DNA from: Aphrocallistes beatrix
Lineage: Eukaryota > Porifera > Hexactinellida > Sceptrulophora > Aphrocallistidae
Assembly: GCA_963281255.1 (NCBI GenBank)
Contig: OY725505.1
Coordinates: 1,922,001-1,986,000 of the forward strand
Direction: 5' to 3'
DNA length: 64,000 nucleotides
The notes below the pieces were generated by a model that worked only from the letters and a program-made list of their open reading frames with translations, was not told where the DNA came from and ran no database searches. Position numbers and translations under genes: made by a program. Below are positions 42,330-52,376 of the stretch, piece after piece. Numbering within the stretch: position 1 is the first letter of the stretch; every line of letters starts with the position of its first letter.

Positions 42330-42778
42330 CAGGGGCGCAACTACCATTGAGGCAGAGGAGGTTGTTGCCTCCTCGCTATTTCTGGCAGTCGTCTCCAGGA
42401 CAAGGAGACCTAACCGTTGAGACATGTCTCTTGCTCGCCTACTCGCTTTGGAGATTCTAGTTAAGCCTCTGTAATGCAAACGTTAAAAACGATTAAAGTC
42501 GATTTAACCCATATATCCCGAATTGGTCTACGGTTTTACTTTGAACCTACGGAACAGGGTATTATACAGCCCTCAGAGATCTCATAATCTCAAGCCTATC
42601 AATTTTCATACGCTAAAAATTTCGAGGTTAAAATCATACGTCTAAAGGAGCGTCTCGTGCTCCTAGGTATTCCTTTGTGGCCAAAGGGGTTACCCTGAAA
42701 TGGACAACAGGTTGTTCAGAAATGGCCGACAGGAGGGCGCCAAAGATCCTGGGCGGGTTTATCCTTGTACCGCCACTG
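42330..42778. mobile_element. Possible hAT MITE, unconfirmed
   Basis: Left end CAGGGGCGCAACTACC and right end GTACCGCCACTG are weak inverted partners (CAGKGGCG). The flanks do not form a clear 8-bp duplication. Confidence 0.35.
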
Positions 42779-44586
42779 TATACCCCCTTCTTTTAAACAT
42801 GAAGAATGATTTTCTGGTTTTGGCTTCCATCATCTGTAATACAACGCATAAATTTTTTCTCAGGAACACATGCATAGATTTTAATGATCTAACTTTCAAT
42901 TCTGGTTCTTAGTGATATTTTGCAACTTGTTATCGAGTGAATTTTCGCATAGAGTTGCTTTATTGGAAAATATATTGGAATATTGTTACTGATCTCTGAT
43001 TTTAGCGGTTTTTTCAATATTTTTACACGAAACCAGTCTCCCATTTTAAGTATATGCAAAAAATTAAAAATCAGGCTCGATAGATTGTAAGTTTCAACCC
43101 TATTATACACGAATTAAATCATATTAACCCCTTTCTCAACCTTACCTTTAGCCTAAAAATCTTTTAATCTACTTTGTTTGTTCAATATTGAAATGTTGAT
43201 AAAATGAAAAATAAGTAGTATACTATTTTTCATTAATCATATCTTAGTCATAATGTACTTTTGGAGGTGTTCGGGGTTGAAAAATCGAAAAGTTTTGATC
43301 CTCATATATACTTAGATGAATATTAATACTAAATCACTATAAAAAAATCAAATTAAAATTTTCAAAAAAAAATGAAAAAAAGTTCATTTAGTATTAATGT
43401 GAGACTAGACGCTCAAAGAGCGCCTCCGGCGGACACAAAGTGTCCGCCAGCCGCGCAGCGTAAGCAAGCGAATCGCGTTTGTACTATTAAAAACAACGAA
43501 TGCGTATTTTCTTATTTTACCAACCAGAAGCCCTTTTCCCCATAATTTCCCAATTTTAAATGGGTAATTAAATCTATCAAATCGAACACGCCGTTGCGTT
43601 CCCTCTGGAATTTAAAGTAAGGGAACGGTGTCCCCCCCAATACACCCCTGGCTATACGCACGTTATAAAAACCGGAAATGATCGAGTCGGGGTCTTACAT
43701 GCGGAATTTGGTCGGACTATTAAATTTCACAGGAGCGCTCGTACGGACATACATAAATACACAGGAGTGCCGGAAGCACTTCCGCATTGATCCGGCGTAA
43801 CCAAGGATTTTAGCAATGGGGGGGGCACAGCATCCAGCTGGGGGTTTGGGGGCGCTGTAAGCCCCTGGAAGCTGAAAACATTGATCCGACGGCCGCCAGA
43901 CCGGCTCCGGCGTCTATGATACATACGGACGGGTGTAGAACGCTGTTCATGATGTAAGAACCTTGATATAAGAGCAGAACTGAAAAGTAATACGTGTAGT
44001 CCGATTGATAAATGATTAAAGGTACGTTAACGTAGTCCACCGAGGGTATTTATCTATTTGAGGATTTGAAATATATGAATCCATTAAAATAAATGACCCC
44101 TGTTCCGACGCCCCTCTTTGAGATGGTAGTTGCGTTTGGTCATTGAAACTAAAAACCAGGTTTAAACTAAAAACCAGGGTTTAGAATAGAATGGGAGTAC
44201 GATTTAATCTTCCTATATTTTGGTGTCAGAACAATGCTACAACTATAATATTAAGTTTCAACATCTGAAGTGATGCTTAGCAGAAGTAGGAATGCACTGC
44301 TAACGAACAATAAGATCGATTAAACGACAGTCATAGTCTGGCTGTTGAAGCCGAAATGGAAATAATACTGCATTATTACGGTTGCATCTTATTTCAGTGT
44401 ATTGTGACTCAACAAACCAGAATCCATAGAATTTGAAACTCGATATGAACTGATTGTGTTATACTGTGGCACAACTACTATTATCTTGAAGTATAAAATT
44501 ATCCTTGACTAAAATATGCCTACAAATCTTAGCTGAGTTATTTTATAAATAGAGTATTTTTAGTCAAATTGTAAATACAAAAACGA
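42779..44586. other. Repeat-rich intergenic region
   Basis: A G/C-run segment at about 43800-43920, ending GGCGTCTATG, resembles an end of the 24124 MITE family but has no partner. The remainder is AT-rich, with no gene seen. The Helitron-like fragment at 43414 is listed separately. Confidence 0.4.
43414..43481 (+). mobile_element. Helitron-like element, 3'-end fragment
   Basis: Only the stem-loop end: GGCGGACACAAAGTGTCCGCC is a perfect hairpin, followed by CCGCGCAGCG and ending ATCGCGTTTG before a T. Confidence 0.55.
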
Positions 44587-45879
44587 ATGGCTAAGGCTCT
44601 TGCTTCCGAACCAGATATCAAGTCGAGACTAATCTACACATATTTAGAGAGAGATGGAAAGTTTGCTGGATACAAGAGAGAATTGTTAGCTCGTGAATTG
44701 ACGCAAGAAGAGGTTCAGATGTTTACTTGCATGGAGTGTGGCGGTTTGCTGAGAGAGTCACATGTAACGAAAGAAGGCATTCAAAAGTGCAAACCTTGCA
44801 CTGATGTCAACAACAGGCATACCATCCCATTCGCAGTGTCTGACAATGCTATCGAAGGGCTGAGCTGCATTTGTCCCCTTCTAGAGAGGGGTTGTAATTG
44901 GTTAGGGAAACTAAGCCAACTGTGCAACCACTTGGATGTATGCGGGTATTTTGTAGTCACGTGTCAGTGGGACTGTGGAGTCATGATGGCGAGAGCCAGT
45001 ATCGAGCTGCACTCCAAAGAATGTGAAGAAGTGATGGTGAAGTGCGAAAAGAATTGTGGAGTAGAGATGCTAAGGAAAAGGGATATGAAAGTGCACACAG
45101 AGAACTCATGTCCTTTTGCAGTAGTACCGTGCTCCTACTCTAAATACGGATGTGACGTGAAACTGGAGAGGAAACAAATGAAGGAACATACCCAGGATAA
45201 CTACACAGAACACCTGGAGATGCTACGCTATGAAAGTGACATGGACAAAGATAACCTGCGGGAATTGGTTACCAAAACAGCTGAGATGACGACCAATATG
45301 AATAGAATGCAAGCTGAAGTCGCCAAACTCAGAGAAGAGAACCAGATACTGAGAATAGCGGGCTATTTCGACATGAGCAAGGAGGTGCTGATGAAGATGA
45401 TAGTGTCGTCATACAAGGGTGATTATGTACTCGTGTTCGATAACGTGAGCAAGAAAATTGAAGATTGCGAGAAACACGATCGAGACTACGCCATGAAGGG
45501 ACCTCCCTTCTATGTGGGATTGTACAAATTCCATGCGATGGTGGTATTTAATGACAAAAACGCCAAGTATATCGGCGTGTATCTGTATCTTATGCGAGGG
45601 GATTCTGATGACAAAGTACCGTGGCCTTTCAAAGGGATGTACTCATTCACTTTATTGGGGAGTAAGAGTCAGAGTGATAACTATGTCATGATCCTGAACA
45701 CGTCCGAACTTCCAGAGAGAAGACACATTTTCCAACGCCCAGTAAACACAAGGAATGACGGATATGGTATTCCCACCTTCATGAAGCATTCAGAAGTATT
45801 AGATGAAAAGTATTGTAAGAATGATTCAATATACATTGAGTTTAAAGTTGAATGCACGGCTGAACCTGTAGAGTTTTGA
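44587..45879 (+). CDS. TRAF-like protein 1: two-CxxC module, TRAF zinc fingers, coiled coil, MATH
   Basis: 430 residues, one exon. CMECGG and CKPC (Cys 48/51 and 68/71) form an N-terminal two-CxxC module in the place where TRAFs have a RING. TRAF-type zinc fingers follow (about 92-205, for example CPLLERGCNWLGKLSQLCNH, CPFAVVPCSYSKYGCDVKLE), then a coiled coil (about 210-258, EVAKLREENQILR) and a C-terminal MATH/TRAF-C domain (about 262-424; PPFYVGLYKFHAMVVFNDKN, PWPFKGMYSFTLLG, NDSIYIEFKVEC). TRAFs trimerise and bind receptor tails in TNF/Toll-type signalling; with no canonical RING this one may lack ligase activity (inference). The ATG at 44587 is the first in frame. Confidence 0.85.
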   Translation: MAKALASEPDIKSRLIYTYLERDGKFAGYKRELLARELTQEEVQMFTCMECGGLLRESHVTKEGIQKCKPCTDVNNRHTIPFAVSDNAIEGLSCICPLLERGCNWLGKLSQLCNHLDVCGYFVVTCQWDCGVMMARASIELHSKECEEVMVKCEKNCGVEMLRKRDMKVHTENSCPFAVVPCSYSKYGCDVKLERKQMKEHTQDNYTEHLEMLRYESDMDKDNLRELVTKTAEMTTNMNRMQAEVAKLREENQILRIAGYFDMSKEVLMKMIVSSYKGDYVLVFDNVSKKIEDCEKHDRDYAMKGPPFYVGLYKFHAMVVFNDKNAKYIGVYLYLMRGDSDDKVPWPFKGMYSFTLLGSKSQSDNYVMILNTSELPERRHIFQRPVNTRNDGYGIPTFMKHSEVLDEKYCKNDSIYIEFKVECTAEPVEF

Positions 45880-46415
45880 CCACATTTCTTAGAACTTTTA
45901 TCATTTTATACAAGTCATGTACAATTTGTTCTCATTGTATAGTAGTAGTGCTTAGAAATGTATGATTGAGTAATTTACATTTGGAACTTTAGGGGGTAAA
46001 ATAATTGACTGGATTCATGATAAATCCAACACATTCTTTATATCAAAATGTCGTATCTTTTTTTGGGTTTATAGCGGTCCTAATCATGATTGCTTGCATC
46101 TTTTCAACAAATATTTAAATATTGACTTATTGCCTCTAATAGTAACACATTTCTTAAATTCTCAACTTATCGAGACAGACAATTTGTTGAGTAATGTATC
46201 AACTAGAAGCAAAGGTCATCGGGATTCAGTTCGTTGAAATTATTCCAAAAAATCTGGAAAGCACTATGTATATGGACATTCAAACAAGGGGCGACCATAA
46301 TGGTGAAAACATTGAAGGTTCTGATAAAGCCAATAGGCAAAATCTTCGCGTTTAAATAAATAAGCGATTGTATTTACAGCAACAAAAATCAAAGCAAGTC
46401 AGTAGTAGTTTTGAA
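45880..46415. other. Spacer between the two TRAF-like genes
   Basis: No complete gene. A short frame from ATG 46195 reads toward gene 2, and TTGTATTTACAG at about 46380 looks like a splice acceptor, so gene 2 may have an upstream exon; the phases I tried do not join. Confidence 0.35.
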
Positions 46416-47633
46416 ATGCAGGGAGAGAGTAATGAAATGAGTAGTACGACTAGAGATATCTCTAAGGAAGAACTGATCTACGTTCCGATAAACAGCGATG
46501 AAGAAAATACGCCTAAGTATGGAGGAATAAAGAAAGATTTGCTAGTGAAAGAGCTGAGTGAATTGGAAGAGAATTATGTCGTGTGCAGCAGCTGTGGAGG
46601 AGTGCTAAGGGGGTCCATATTCACGGAAAAAGGATACAAATGTTCTAGTTGCGTGAGCCAGGCAGATGTGAAGAATTCTTTAGAAGTGGAACAACCGGCA
46701 ATAGCTAGTATTGAAGTGTATTGCCCCATGAGAAACAAGGGCTGTGACAGAAAAGAAACTGTCAGTACAATAGAAGAGCACTTGGAGAATTGCGAATTTT
46801 ATCCGGTAGCGTGTAAGCTGAACTGTGAGATGTTACTAACACAGGATGAAATGGAGGATCATGTAGCTAAGGAATGTGAAAATCGCGAAATAGAATGTGC
46901 TTATTGTTTCACACAGACAAAAGTTGGAGAAATGGATGACCACCTGGAAGAGTGCAAGGAACACCCAGTCATTTGTCCTAACGACTGCGAGCAAAATGAA
47001 ATGAAAAGGAAAGAATTGGAAGATCATGTAAACACAAAGTGTGCCCTTGCTGTGACCAATTGTGCATATAGTCAGTATGGGTGCGAGGAGAAGATAACCA
47101 GGATGGATTTAGACCAGCATGAAAAGGAGTTTCAAGGAGATCACTTAAACCTAATGAATGCACACATTAAAAGGCTCGAGTCTACCCTGATACGAAACAC
47201 AAATGGCGGCATCATGATGGTGGTAGATAGCTTGGCTGATAAGATGAAACGTGGAGAGAGTGTCAGGATAGTAAGTGACCCTTTCTACTCATGCCTCTAT
47301 AAATTCGAGGCAATACTTGATATGAATGATCGCAATAAGAAAGTAATGGGAGCTTACGTGAGGGTATTAAAGGGAGAGTGGGATGAGCAACTAAGTTGGC
47401 CTTTCAAGGGTAGAATCGTGTTTAGGCTATTAAATAAAAAGAAAGAAAAGAGGAGTATAGTGCAGACAGTAGATACACAGGGTGAAGAGGCTAGCTTTGA
47501 AAAGCCAGGAGATGAACCTAACCCTAGCCGTGGATTTTCTGTATTCGCAAGTCATGAGCAAATAAGACAGGACAAATTCTCCAGAGGAGATTCCATCTTC
47601 ATCAAGATAAGCGTGGAGCGGTATTCAACCTAA
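46416..47633 (+). CDS. TRAF-like protein 2: two-CxxC module, TRAF zinc fingers, MATH
   Basis: 405 residues from the ATG of MQGESNEMSSTT. The frame is open a little further upstream without an ATG, ending at an acceptor-like site. Order: low-complexity start, the shared block GGIKKDLLVKELSELEENYV, the two-CxxC module (CSSCGG, CSSC; Cys 57/60 and 76/79), about four TRAF-type fingers (CPMRNKGCDRKETVSTIEEH, CPNDCEQNEMKRKELEDHV), a short helical linker and a MATH domain (PFYSCLYKFEAILDMNDRNK, SWPFKGRIVFRLLN, GDSIFIKISVE). It is a tandem paralogue of the gene 0.5 kb upstream, same strand. Function inferred as for gene 1. Confidence 0.82.
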   Translation: MQGESNEMSSTTRDISKEELIYVPINSDEENTPKYGGIKKDLLVKELSELEENYVVCSSCGGVLRGSIFTEKGYKCSSCVSQADVKNSLEVEQPAIASIEVYCPMRNKGCDRKETVSTIEEHLENCEFYPVACKLNCEMLLTQDEMEDHVAKECENREIECAYCFTQTKVGEMDDHLEECKEHPVICPNDCEQNEMKRKELEDHVNTKCALAVTNCAYSQYGCEEKITRMDLDQHEKEFQGDHLNLMNAHIKRLESTLIRNTNGGIMMVVDSLADKMKRGESVRIVSDPFYSCLYKFEAILDMNDRNKKVMGAYVRVLKGEWDEQLSWPFKGRIVFRLLNKKKEKRSIVQTVDTQGEEASFEKPGDEPNPSRGFSVFASHEQIRQDKFSRGDSIFIKISVERYST

Positions 47634-48062
47634 TTCAACTACTGGAAATCGCTGTCATTACTTGTATGTAATCCTATTCATGTATTCTCCTTAGCACCCT
47701 TACTACTTATACTATCAGATACATTCAATAGGGTATTGATTGATATTATATTGAATTTGTGATGCTAATTCAGTTTATTATAGTCAGTAACATCTGTGGT
47801 GTGGTCGGATAATGATCATTTAGTAAAAATCTGATACCTATTGGTAATAGCTCCGTTTTGCTATTGAATACGTACTTATCAGATGATGGAAGGGCTTCAA
47901 TAATCGGTAATATTATTCTGTCATTTCCACACAAATAGACCTAAATAAGCTGTTGCCAGAATCGTATTGGCTCAAGAAATGTTCCAACTAAAAATCTACA
48001 CACAATCTGTCACATTAATATTGAACTAACATTGCAGAAATAAATAGAAATTATAGAGTGTA
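47634..48062. other. Convergent intergenic region
   Basis: 3' flanks of TRAF-like gene 2 and DPM2. Nothing further seen. Confidence 0.45.
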
Positions 48063-48329
48063 TTATTCCGTCTTTTTAGCCTTATCTCGCTTTTTTTCTG
48101 CTTCAAAGTACATAACAATACAAATAAAAATCCCAACACAAACTAATACAATAATGCCTAATACAACTGGAATCATAATAGCATATTCTCGAGGTAGGAA
48201 ATAGCTGTGAACTGGGTGAGAAGAATCGATGAGTGGTAGAATTATCACCCATAAAGTGTAGTATATTAGGGTAATGGAGGAGAGGAGCATGAAAAACTGT
48301 CCTAGTAATTTATCTGTTAAGCTGGCCAT
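48063..48329 (-). CDS. DPM2: DPM2, dolichol-phosphate mannose synthase regulatory subunit
   Basis: 88 residues, against 84 for human DPM2, in one exon. Two hydrophobic segments (about 11-35 and 48-75) form the hairpin of this ER-membrane protein; YYTLWVIILPLIDSSHPVHS and YFLPREYAIMIPVV match the family's conserved loop, and the tail is basic (KKRDKAKKTE). DPM2 stabilises the DPM1/DPM3 synthase that makes dolichol-phosphate mannose for N-glycans, GPI anchors and O-mannose, and also associates with GPI-GlcNAc transferase. Start ATG at 48329 gives the family length. Confidence 0.93.
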   Translation of the reverse strand: MASLTDKLLGQFFMLLSSITLIYYTLWVIILPLIDSSHPVHSYFLPREYAIMIPVVLGIIVLVCVGIFICIVMYFEAEKKRDKAKKTE

Positions 48330-49444
48330 CTATTAAGAGAGGTAAAGTTCCTATCAAGGAGAAATAAGATTATAAAACCCCAAAGAAATTGAGCCAGACT
48401 CCAGGAAGGAATTATTCTCATAATCAGTACATAAAGCTAACATTAAAATTATAAGCTAATCAATTGGAAATTCCAATTGATCTGGATTCCAGAAATACGA
48501 TCAAAATATTCATTACAATCCATTTTCCAAGATTCAAAATCTTGGTGAATAAAAACAATAGTATGGAATTGAATATTCCACAACGAGTCTATCATTTACT
48601 TTGTAATAATTATGATAATCCCAAATTTACCCACGATATGGATTCGGTAAGGCTTCATTTGGATGTGTTTCAGAAATAAAGTACTACAACCACACTAATT
48701 AGCTCAGAACCTCGCTAATCGGAATACTTCATTCTACAATCAGAACATTAAAAATCATGGCGCAAAGAGATTATGATCGATGGGTGGGTATATTGCTTAA
48801 TTTTTCTTAGCAGGTGGCACCTCCTATGCTTTTGCATTAGAGGCTGAATGATTCTGGGTAGACACGTGCCCGCCAAGAATGGCCTCAGTTTCGCCTATGC
48901 CAAAGAGTATATTCGTACTCCCCTCTACGCTTTGAATCGAAGTTTATAATATTTTATCTTTCAATCAGATTGAGAAACCTCTTTATTAAAAAGCAATCAT
49001 AATGAAATAATAAACTTAATATTATACTACATTACAAATATATTATCGTTAATTCCCAATTGAATTAATGTCCAGGAATGGTACAAATGTTGTTAACAGC
49101 TTCTAAATTGCTGTTAAGCAAGGCTTTCTTCCCCCAAAGGTTCCAATTATTGCTAGATAGTTTCTGCTTTTCTGTATTGTTAATATAGCAAAATAAATGC
49201 TTTCAATATTTTTTTGTTAACAATAAATAGTTGTTATTAACAGCAAGTTAGTTGTTATGAAAAATCCTTCAAAAAATTAATATGGCATTTTAAATAATTC
49301 AACATTTTCTACCCTGTTGCACAGGGTGATACAGGGTTGAGAACCTTGAGGGAGAGTAATCGAGTTGAAGATTATTAAGTGATTAATTCGAAAACTGGGT
49401 GTACGAATTGAATTATCTTCTTTGCAACATACAAATATAATTTT
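48330..49444. other. Intergenic region
   Basis: AT-rich. A 71-residue plus-strand frame (48464-48679) begins just after a small AATTGGAA-TTCCAATT inverted repeat and has no recognised motif; not called. Confidence 0.4.
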
Positions 49445-50749
49445 CTAAATATACTTTTTAACAAAAAGAGTCAGTCTATTGTTAGCTTCATAAGACGAAG
49501 TCAAATTCAAAGGATTAATGTGAAAGAATCCGTGGAACATCTTTTCTCCCTCGTAGTACTCGACACTCACTCCGCTCTCTTCTAATCGGGATTTAAGCAG
49601 GAGTCCTTCACTCAATAGCATATCATACTCCGCCCCTATAATCAGCGTAGGAGGCAGGATGGAGAAGTCAGGTTGGAACAACAAAGTAGCGAAAGGGCTG
49701 AGTAGAGTGTCGGCATAAGATGAATACTTAGCTGTTAGATGGTTGGGTGGCTCCCAATCTAGATCAGGGAATAGCTCAGGAAAACGAGCCCTTCTCTCCT
49801 GGTAGTGGCGACTGAATTTAACAATGCTATGGTTTGAAATCCAAGGCACGAGATCGCAGTCTCCACTCAGTGCCAGGGAGATGTAGGTTGATATTAGATT
49901 GACTGAGGACATCCTGCCGTCATTCTTGTAGGCTAGGTAGGAATCTAGTTGGAGGTTAACCCACTGTACTCGTGGGTAAATAGGAATTAGTGCCCTTAAA
50001 GGCGAAAATCGCTTATTTAAACCCATCTCCGTCCATTTGAAAGCTACATACAATGCAACATGGCCACCAAAACTGTCCCCACTAACAATCACACGGGTCT
50101 TGTCAATTCCATACTCCTCGCTTCTTTTTAGGAAGTGTATCGCAACGCTCAGACAATCTTCTTGTGGCTGAGGAAACAGAACTTCAGGGCTCTTGTGGTA
50201 GTTAGGAGCGACTATTCTCACTTTCAAACTATCAGCTAGGTACCTAAGCGTCAAGTCAGAGATACTGGGACTCAGCATAATACCCCCACCTCCGTGGAAA
50301 TAGAACATGACTGGTTGATTCTTCTTACCAATCAGCTGGTACGGCGTGTATGTATGCGCTATGATCCCACTCACATTCCAATCCTCTACCAGCACCGGGA
50401 GATTAAATACAGCAGGTACTGACTCGGAGTTATTCCTATCTAGCTTGTCTAGCATATATCTTAAGCCGCATTTGAACTCCATCAAGCCCAGGTGTGACAG
50501 GATTTGAGCAATTATAACTTGAAACCTCACTAGATTAGGAATCAGGTAGAGACCATTAATGATGGAACATGTCATGTCTGTGTGTTCTTCAGTTTGATCA
50601 CACCCATACATCCAGTACCAATACAAAATAATGCTAAGGAAGAGTACGGCAATTGCAGGTATTGCTGAAATCAAGACAAGCGACAGTTTTCCTTGTTTGA
50701 AATTCGACAAAAACGAAGACTTGATTGCTCTCTTTTCGTTGGATGCCAT
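49445..50749 (-). CDS. AADAC/NCEH1-type microsomal esterase
   Basis: 434 residues, one exon; human AADAC and NCEH1 are about 400-410. A basic stretch then a hydrophobic segment (about 22-47) forms an N-terminal signal anchor, so the catalytic domain would face the ER lumen as in the family. The oxyanion motif HGGGG is at about 152-156, the nucleophile elbow GDSFGG at 224-229 (Ser226), the acid in GAEYDM (Asp376) and the base in MFHGFFH (His406). PNYHKSPEVLFPQPQED occupies the place of the family's DYRLAPEHPFPA block. Members hydrolyse neutral cholesterol esters, acylglycerols or arylacetamides; the substrate here is unknown. All catalytic residues are present. Confidence 0.88.
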   Translation of the reverse strand: MASNEKRAIKSSFLSNFKQGKLSLVLISAIPAIAVLFLSIILYWYWMYGCDQTEEHTDMTCSIINGLYLIPNLVRFQVIIAQILSHLGLMEFKCGLRYMLDKLDRNNSESVPAVFNLPVLVEDWNVSGIIAHTYTPYQLIGKKNQPVMFYFHGGGGIMLSPSISDLTLRYLADSLKVRIVAPNYHKSPEVLFPQPQEDCLSVAIHFLKRSEEYGIDKTRVIVSGDSFGGHVALYVAFKWTEMGLNKRFSPLRALIPIYPRVQWVNLQLDSYLAYKNDGRMSSVNLISTYISLALSGDCDLVPWISNHSIVKFSRHYQERRARFPELFPDLDWEPPNHLTAKYSSYADTLLSPFATLLFQPDFSILPPTLIIGAEYDMLLSEGLLLKSRLEESGVSVEYYEGEKMFHGFFHINPLNLTSSYEANNRLTLFVKKYI

Positions 50750-51545
50750 GATTATACCAGCTGATTATTTAACTAGAAAATAATAATTAATGATAGGTAT
50801 TGCAAAACTATACACTTGGTAGATAATCCTAACGAATAGCGATAGTACAAAATACAAAATGGTAAACGAAAAAAAAAAGCCATTAGGTCGGTCGACTGAA
50901 CGAGGTACAACCCGATGGTACACACTAAAATATATATTTATTTGTTAATAACTTGTTAAATTTTCACATTATAACCAATAACCTTGATCTCAAGAATCTC
51001 ATAATTCACGCCACAACATGAAATCACTGTTCGAAATGTTAAATGTTTACTGAAAAATATTTAAAAAATATTTGTACAATTTACCAGGATATGTATACTG
51101 CTGAACTTGAGTAAATGGGTTCTACGTAGTCCAACACATGCAGTAGCCAGAGTGTGATGTTGAGGGCAGGAGCGGAGTATCATAATTTTTAATCGAAAAC
51201 CTTGTTTAGTATTCAGTTTAAGGAGAATAAATGCAAATATCAATTTTTAAGTTAACACGTGTGATTAATAGTTAAGAATGATAGGCAGACGGGTATGAGT
51301 ATTTCAGAGGTTGCTCACTACACTAAAATAGATGGAACATTAAAGTGGTAGCAGTAGCTGGCACCTTTGCTCAGTTATACAGTGTGTTCGAAAATAATTG
51401 GGACTAAACTTGTCACACTATCATAAGATGTAATTAATTAACTGTAGAATTCCAGGTATTTATATGGCTTCACTTGAATAGAAAATGACTGGGAGACATC
51501 CGCAATATAGGCATTCTACGGTTAACCAGACCTTTACACACATAT
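50750..51545. other. Intergenic region
   Basis: AT-rich, no gene seen. Confidence 0.4.
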
Positions 51546-51580
51546 AGTATACACATTAATCAAGTTTTAATAGTAAGGAT
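51546..51580 (-). mobile_element. Helitron-like element, 5'-terminus fragment
   Basis: Only the terminal ACATTAATCAAGTTTTAATA then GTAAGGA is present, the complement of the TCCTTACT end, next to AT repeats. Confidence 0.45.
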
Positions 51581-51654
51581 ATATATAGTAAGAAAATACA
51601 TAAATGAAGTTACTCTTTCCAAATACAAGTTTTATACTACATTAAGTTAAATTT

Positions 51655-51840
51655 TTGTCCTTAAATTGTGTCGCGTGCCATCAAATTTTGTCATGTGCCA
51701 CAATTAAACCGATTGAACCACAAGGCCATTTGAGTAAGCCAAACAAAATCTCAGAATGCTACGATATCTCAAGATATCACGGTACTAAATCATCCATGGT
51801 TACTTAATACTAGGATCTCAAGATATCACGCAACAGTGCT
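51655..51840. repeat. Single arm of the 54729 palindrome family
   Basis: Carries the same ordered words as the right arm at 54985-55220: TGTGTCGCGTGCCATC, CAAATTTTGTCAT, GAACCACAAGG, TCTCAGAATGCTACGATATC and ATCATCCATGGTTACTTAAT, ending near CACGCAACAGTGCTAA. Next to it (51845-51995) are repeated palindromic GGGAATTTAAAATTCCCC-like words. Confidence 0.6.
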
Positions 51841-52376
51841 AAGGAATTTCAAATTCCCCCGGGGTAAATTCGAATTTCATTTTTCTCCAGGTGAATTTTA
51901 AATTCCTCCAGTGGAAACTCCAGTTGGAATTTTCCCCATTGGAAACTCCAATTTTAATTTCCACTAGGGGAATTTAAAATTCCCCCGGATTTTAAGTTTC
52001 CCCGTGACATATGCATGGTTTATTACTTCCGCTAATATAGAAATGACTATGTTTAAGTTGTATCCTTTATAATAATACAATAGTATTTATATTTAAAGTA
52101 GGTCATCCCTTATTGCCTATATCAGTAGTACTCGTATAAATGAAATTAATTTATCATATCAATGAAACATTTATATATAGGTAGTCTAAAACATATTGTA
52201 CAAACTATAACTAACCACAGATCAGAGTCAATATATACATCAGAAAAAGCATTAAAAAAGTGTCTAAATTAAATTATTCCATTTAAACAATGACACAGTG
52301 GTGGTTGTAGTAATAGAGAGCTTTTGAAGACCAGTTTTACGGTACTGTAGTAGAAAGAAGATCGTGATATCAAAAG

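Noticed and set aside
43750..43925. G/C-rich segment as another copy of the 24124 MITE family
   Set aside because: Only one end resembles the family (GGCGTCTATG); no partner end and no 8-bp duplication found.
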